IMG/VR virus record: IMGVR_UViG_3300044765_000155
Span: 1-40,781 of that record
Strand: one strand, 5' to 3'
DNA length: 40,781 bases
From: a virus
The first letter of the stretch is position 1. Every line of letters begins with the position of its first letter. The position numbers were made by a program, and so were the translations under genes. The notes under the pieces were generated by a model that was not told the origin of the DNA, ran no database searches, and saw only the letters and a program-made list of their open reading frames with translations. Positions 38,665 to 40,781 of this stretch are shown piece by piece.

Positions 38665-39906
38665 TCACGCCTTGAGCGTCCTGATGTTGTAGACGCCCTC
38701 GATCATGAAGTGGTCCGAGTTGAGGAAGAACTTCTTGTCGTTGTAGGCGTGAATGCTCTTCGCCTTGACGCGGCGGTCGCCCTTGAAGCGAGCGATCACG
38801 TCGATGTTGCCGTGGCCGGTGTTCTCGTAGTGCTTGAGCTCATCCCACATGCTGATGAGCTTGGCCTGGCCGAGGAACGTGTCGTCGATCTTGTCCGAGA
38901 TGTTCTGGTCTCCGGCGTAGAAGCCGAGCGCCGATCCCTGCGAGACCTCCTTGAGGTAGTCGCCGATCGCCTTGGCGAAGATCCGGTTCTCCTCGAGGTG
39001 CTTGCGGAACTCCGGACTCTTGGCGGACGGACGACCCTTGGTGAGGTAGTGGCCGGGGACCACGTTGATGACACCGAGCTCGTTGTTGCGGAACTGGACC
39101 GCGACGACCCGCTTGGCGGCGTGATCACGAGCCTTGCCGGGGACGACGATCGGACCGAGGTGCGTCTTCCAGCCCCCGTCGATCAGATCCTTGTTGACCG
39201 CGATCATCACGTCGGTACCAGGCGTAGCGAAGGCCTTGAAGTTGTGCTTCTGAGCCTGCTCGAGGAAGTGACGCGTCCAGTTCGAGCCGCCGGCTCCCGG
39301 ACCGCCCTCCGTGGTGGTCACCCAGCCGACATTCTTGGCCTGGGCACGGTTGAAGATCTTGATGGCGTCAGCACCGTGCTGCCCGTCGGTGTCCGAGAAC
39401 TGCCCGGAGGCGTGGATGATTCGTACGTCGGCCGACTTCGGCTTCGGGTTGCGAACGAACGCGTTGAAGCCGGGGATCGGGTGACCGTCGATGGTCTCGG
39501 TCCAGCCCAGGTACTCCAGGCCCATCGAGTTCTCGAGAACGGCGATCTGCTCGGACCGGGTCTTGCCCACGACCGTCGAGGTGTGGCCCGGGGCGTAGTG
39601 GTTGTCGAGCATGTCGGTCGAACGAATGCCGTTGACCAGCGTCGCGGCGCGGTGTCCGTAGCCGTTGCGGTTCCGGTTCTTGAACGCCAGCGGAACCCCC
39701 GGCGGAGGATTGCGATCTCCGGGGTGGCGGGCCTTGGACGGCTCCGAGAGCCAGCCATCGATGGCATCCGCATCACCGTCGTGGTCGACATCGCCGGCGG
39801 AGGGAGCGTTGAACCACCCTCGGACGGTCAGCTGGCAGGTACCGGGCACGTTATGGGTCTGCCTCAACGCGGCGGCGATCATCTGCTTCTGGGTATTGAT
39901 GCTCAT
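38665..39906 (-). CDS. Endolysin-type CHAP-like domain fused to an EEP-family nuclease/phosphoesterase domain
   Basis: The 413-residue protein has two parts. (1) Residues 1-145: a cysteine-peptidase-type cell wall hydrolase, with GTCQL (Cys24), VDHDGDADA (40-48, calcium-loop-like), GDRNPPPGVPLAF and GYGHRAATL (His85), then GIRSTD and LGWTETIDG, the pattern of Streptomyces phage endolysins. (2) Residues 160-413: an exonuclease-endonuclease-phosphatase fold with Glu200 (TTTEGG), His286 (PGHYL), GDQN (332-335), Asp369 (NIDVIARF) and NSDHF (396-400), all the usual catalytic positions. AAAGGACCC lies before the ATG. The first part should cut peptidoglycan; the second might cleave DNA or a phosphodiester such as a lipid. 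The combination is unusual. Confidence 0.78.
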   Translation of the reverse strand: MSINTQKQMIAAALRQTHNVPGTCQLTVRGWFNAPSAGDVDHDGDADAIDGWLSEPSKARHPGDRNPPPGVPLAFKNRNRNGYGHRAATLVNGIRSTDMLDNHYAPGHTSTVVGKTRSEQIAVLENSMGLEYLGWTETIDGHPIPGFNAFVRNPKPKSADVRIIHASGQFSDTDGQHGADAIKIFNRAQAKNVGWVTTTEGGPGAGGSNWTRHFLEQAQKHNFKAFATPGTDVMIAVNKDLIDGGWKTHLGPIVVPGKARDHAAKRVVAVQFRNNELGVINVVPGHYLTKGRPSAKSPEFRKHLEENRIFAKAIGDYLKEVSQGSALGFYAGDQNISDKIDDTFLGQAKLISMWDELKHYENTGHGNIDVIARFKGDRRVKAKSIHAYNDKKFFLNSDHFMIEGVYNIRTLKA

Positions 39907-39919
39907 GTGGGTCCTTTCG

Positions 39920-40324
39920 TCACCAAAGCTTGGTATCGCCAGGCCGTCGTTCGACGAGATCCCGGGGGAGATGGCGCTCGTCGCCGAAGTGGATGGCGTT
40001 GTGGGTTTGTTGGGAAACGCAAATAAGGTACTCCGGATTAAGGATGTCCTCGTTGAAATGCACCAGATCTTGGACCTTTATCGGGTTCATATGGTGCACA
40101 AGAATGCGATCGTGGATCTCTCGACCGGGTATTCCGAGGTCACACCCGTTATCCCGGATGATAACCTCATCACGAATGCGTTTCCACTCGTGACTTGCAT
40201 AGAACGCCTGATTCAGATGACGATCGTAACCGAAAGTGGCTACGCCGAGTTCGCCGCCCAGCATTGCGTACTTGAACCTCGAAAGGAACTCAGTACGCAA
40301 TGCCAGTTCCGAATAAGTGAGCAT
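39920..40324 (-). CDS. HNH endonuclease
   Basis: The 134-residue protein has an HNH centre: HEWKRIRDEVIIRDNG before it, LVHHMNPIKVQDLVHF, then NPEYLICVSQQTHNAIHFGD. One Cys (DNGCDLG) is kept but not the full zinc set. The start overlaps the small terminase stop as TAATG. HNH proteins next to terminases help cos cutting and packaging in many HK97-type phages, so this is probably part of the packaging machinery and not a free homing enzyme. Confidence 0.88.
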   Translation of the reverse strand: MLTYSELALRTEFLSRFKYAMLGGELGVATFGYDRHLNQAFYASHEWKRIRDEVIIRDNGCDLGIPGREIHDRILVHHMNPIKVQDLVHFNEDILNPEYLICVSQQTHNAIHFGDERHLPRDLVERRPGDTKLW

Positions 40325-40662
40325 TACTCTTCATCCCTGCCCTGGTACTTGGCCATCGCAGCCATGGCCTTCGTGAACAGCTCTTCCTTGACCGTTTCGG
40401 ATTCCGCCTTGGCCTTCTGAGCTGCCAGGTAGCCCGTCTGCATCTGAATGCGCTCGATGTTCGCTCGTTCCAGCTCCGATCCAAGGCGCATGATGGCGAC
40501 GGTCTCGGTGGGGGATGCTGTTCCGTTCCGAATCCGTTCCTCGATGAGGTTTTCGGCCTGCATGACGAGTTGCTGGACGCGGCGCTCCCTCGTTCGGGCG
40601 GGGGGCAGCTTTGGCGGCACGTCTTTCGGATCCCTTGCGCCGCTGGAGGCCGACTTTGGCAT
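40324..40662 (-). CDS. Terminase small subunit
   Basis: The 112-residue protein has TRERRVQQLVMQAENLIEER, NGTASPTETVAIMRLGSELE and a helical C-terminal half with KAKAESETVKEELFTKAMAA. This is the layout of small terminases that recognise the packaging site (a helical N-terminal DNA-binding part, then a coiled-coil oligomer part). GAAGGAGGGTAG precedes the ATG. It is the first gene of the virion operon in the direction of transcription, with the HNH and large terminase genes following. Confidence 0.8.
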   Translation of the reverse strand: MPKSASSGARDPKDVPPKLPPARTRERRVQQLVMQAENLIEERIRNGTASPTETVAIMRLGSELERANIERIQMQTGYLAAQKAKAESETVKEELFTKAMAAMAKYQGRDEE

Positions 40663-40781
40663 GCCTTCTACCCTCCTTCGAAAGTTTAATAGTTCAGTTC
40701 AAGTATCCCCCCGGAGATTTTTGCAGGAGGGCCGCGAAGCAGAGGAGGGGTATTTTTTAGGTACCCCTCCCCCCCTATCGC
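40663..40781 (-). other. G-rich end with inverted repeat, possible genome end / cos region
   Basis: Upstream of the small terminase gene the minus strand begins GCGATAGGGGGGGAGGGG, then contains a perfect 8-bp inverted repeat (GAGGGGTA with TACCCCTC, 40742-40766) and further G-runs. Such G-rich tracts at the small terminase side are typical of cohesive ends in actinobacterial phages. The window end may therefore be the physical genome end. No gene lies here. Confidence 0.45.

Noticed and set aside
1-40781. Integrase, CRISPR array, insertion sequence or rRNA
   Set aside because: Looked for and not seen; no recombinase motifs, regular spacer repeats or transposase frames are present.

Overview
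The window is a contiguous piece of a tailed double-stranded DNA phage (siphovirus type, HK97-fold capsid) and is almost certainly from a phage of a high-GC Gram-positive (actinobacterial) host. The reasons are GC-rich codon choice, GGAGG-type ribosome sites, an endolysin module of the kind known from Streptomyces phages, a ReqiPepy6 gp37-like tail protein and a protease-capsid fusion. The host genus is not determined. All 54 credible genes lie on the minus strand and are tightly packed, mostly with ATGA/GTGA/TAATG overlaps. I saw no integrase, no tRNA gene, no CRISPR array and no insertion sequence. Read in the direction of transcription, the window runs from 40781 down to 1.

40.8-20.0 kb, packaging, virion and lysis: a G-rich end with an inverted repeat (possible genome end), small terminase, HNH nuclease, an unusual endolysin fused to an EEP-type nuclease, a membrane protein, head-tail adaptor, large terminase, portal, two small virion-associated proteins, a protease-scaffold-major capsid fusion, head closure, tail terminator, two paralogous tail tube proteins flanking a chaperone-like gene, a glycine-rich adhesin-like protein, a 1548-residue tape measure with internal repeats, distal tail protein, collar-type tip protein, gp37-like tail protein and a two-helix holin.

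20.0-12.1 kb, accessory block: many small, mostly membrane or unknown proteins, including two paralogous DUF6353-like membrane proteins and an XRE-type regulator. Several short units have the same layout: a conserved promoter-like element, one small gene (or no gene), then a hairpin terminator.

12.1-0 kb, replication and transcription: one 1245-residue protein that joins an SF3 helicase, an AEP-type primase and a family B DNA polymerase; a single-strand DNA-binding-like protein; an SF2 helicase; two PD-(D/E)XK nucleases; and a 909-residue DFDGD (YonO/beta-prime-like) RNA polymerase carrying three helix-turn-helix segments. Between 5.07 and 5.50 kb is the longest non-coding stretch, AT-rich with repeated TTACAC boxes, inverted repeats and terminators; it is the best candidate for a control or origin region.

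The most interesting idea is a possible private transcription system: the encoded RNA polymerase together with at least eight copies of an element of form TTACAYG-N3-TATAT-like hexamer placed before small early or accessory genes. A second strong signal is the word ATATT, seen about 44 times on the coding strand and never on the other, in all three codon frames and between genes. Other points are the capsid and tail tube sharing a C-terminal decoration domain, an apparent internal start for the capsid inside the protease fusion, and candidate small RNAs. All functions are read from sequence motifs without database searches.
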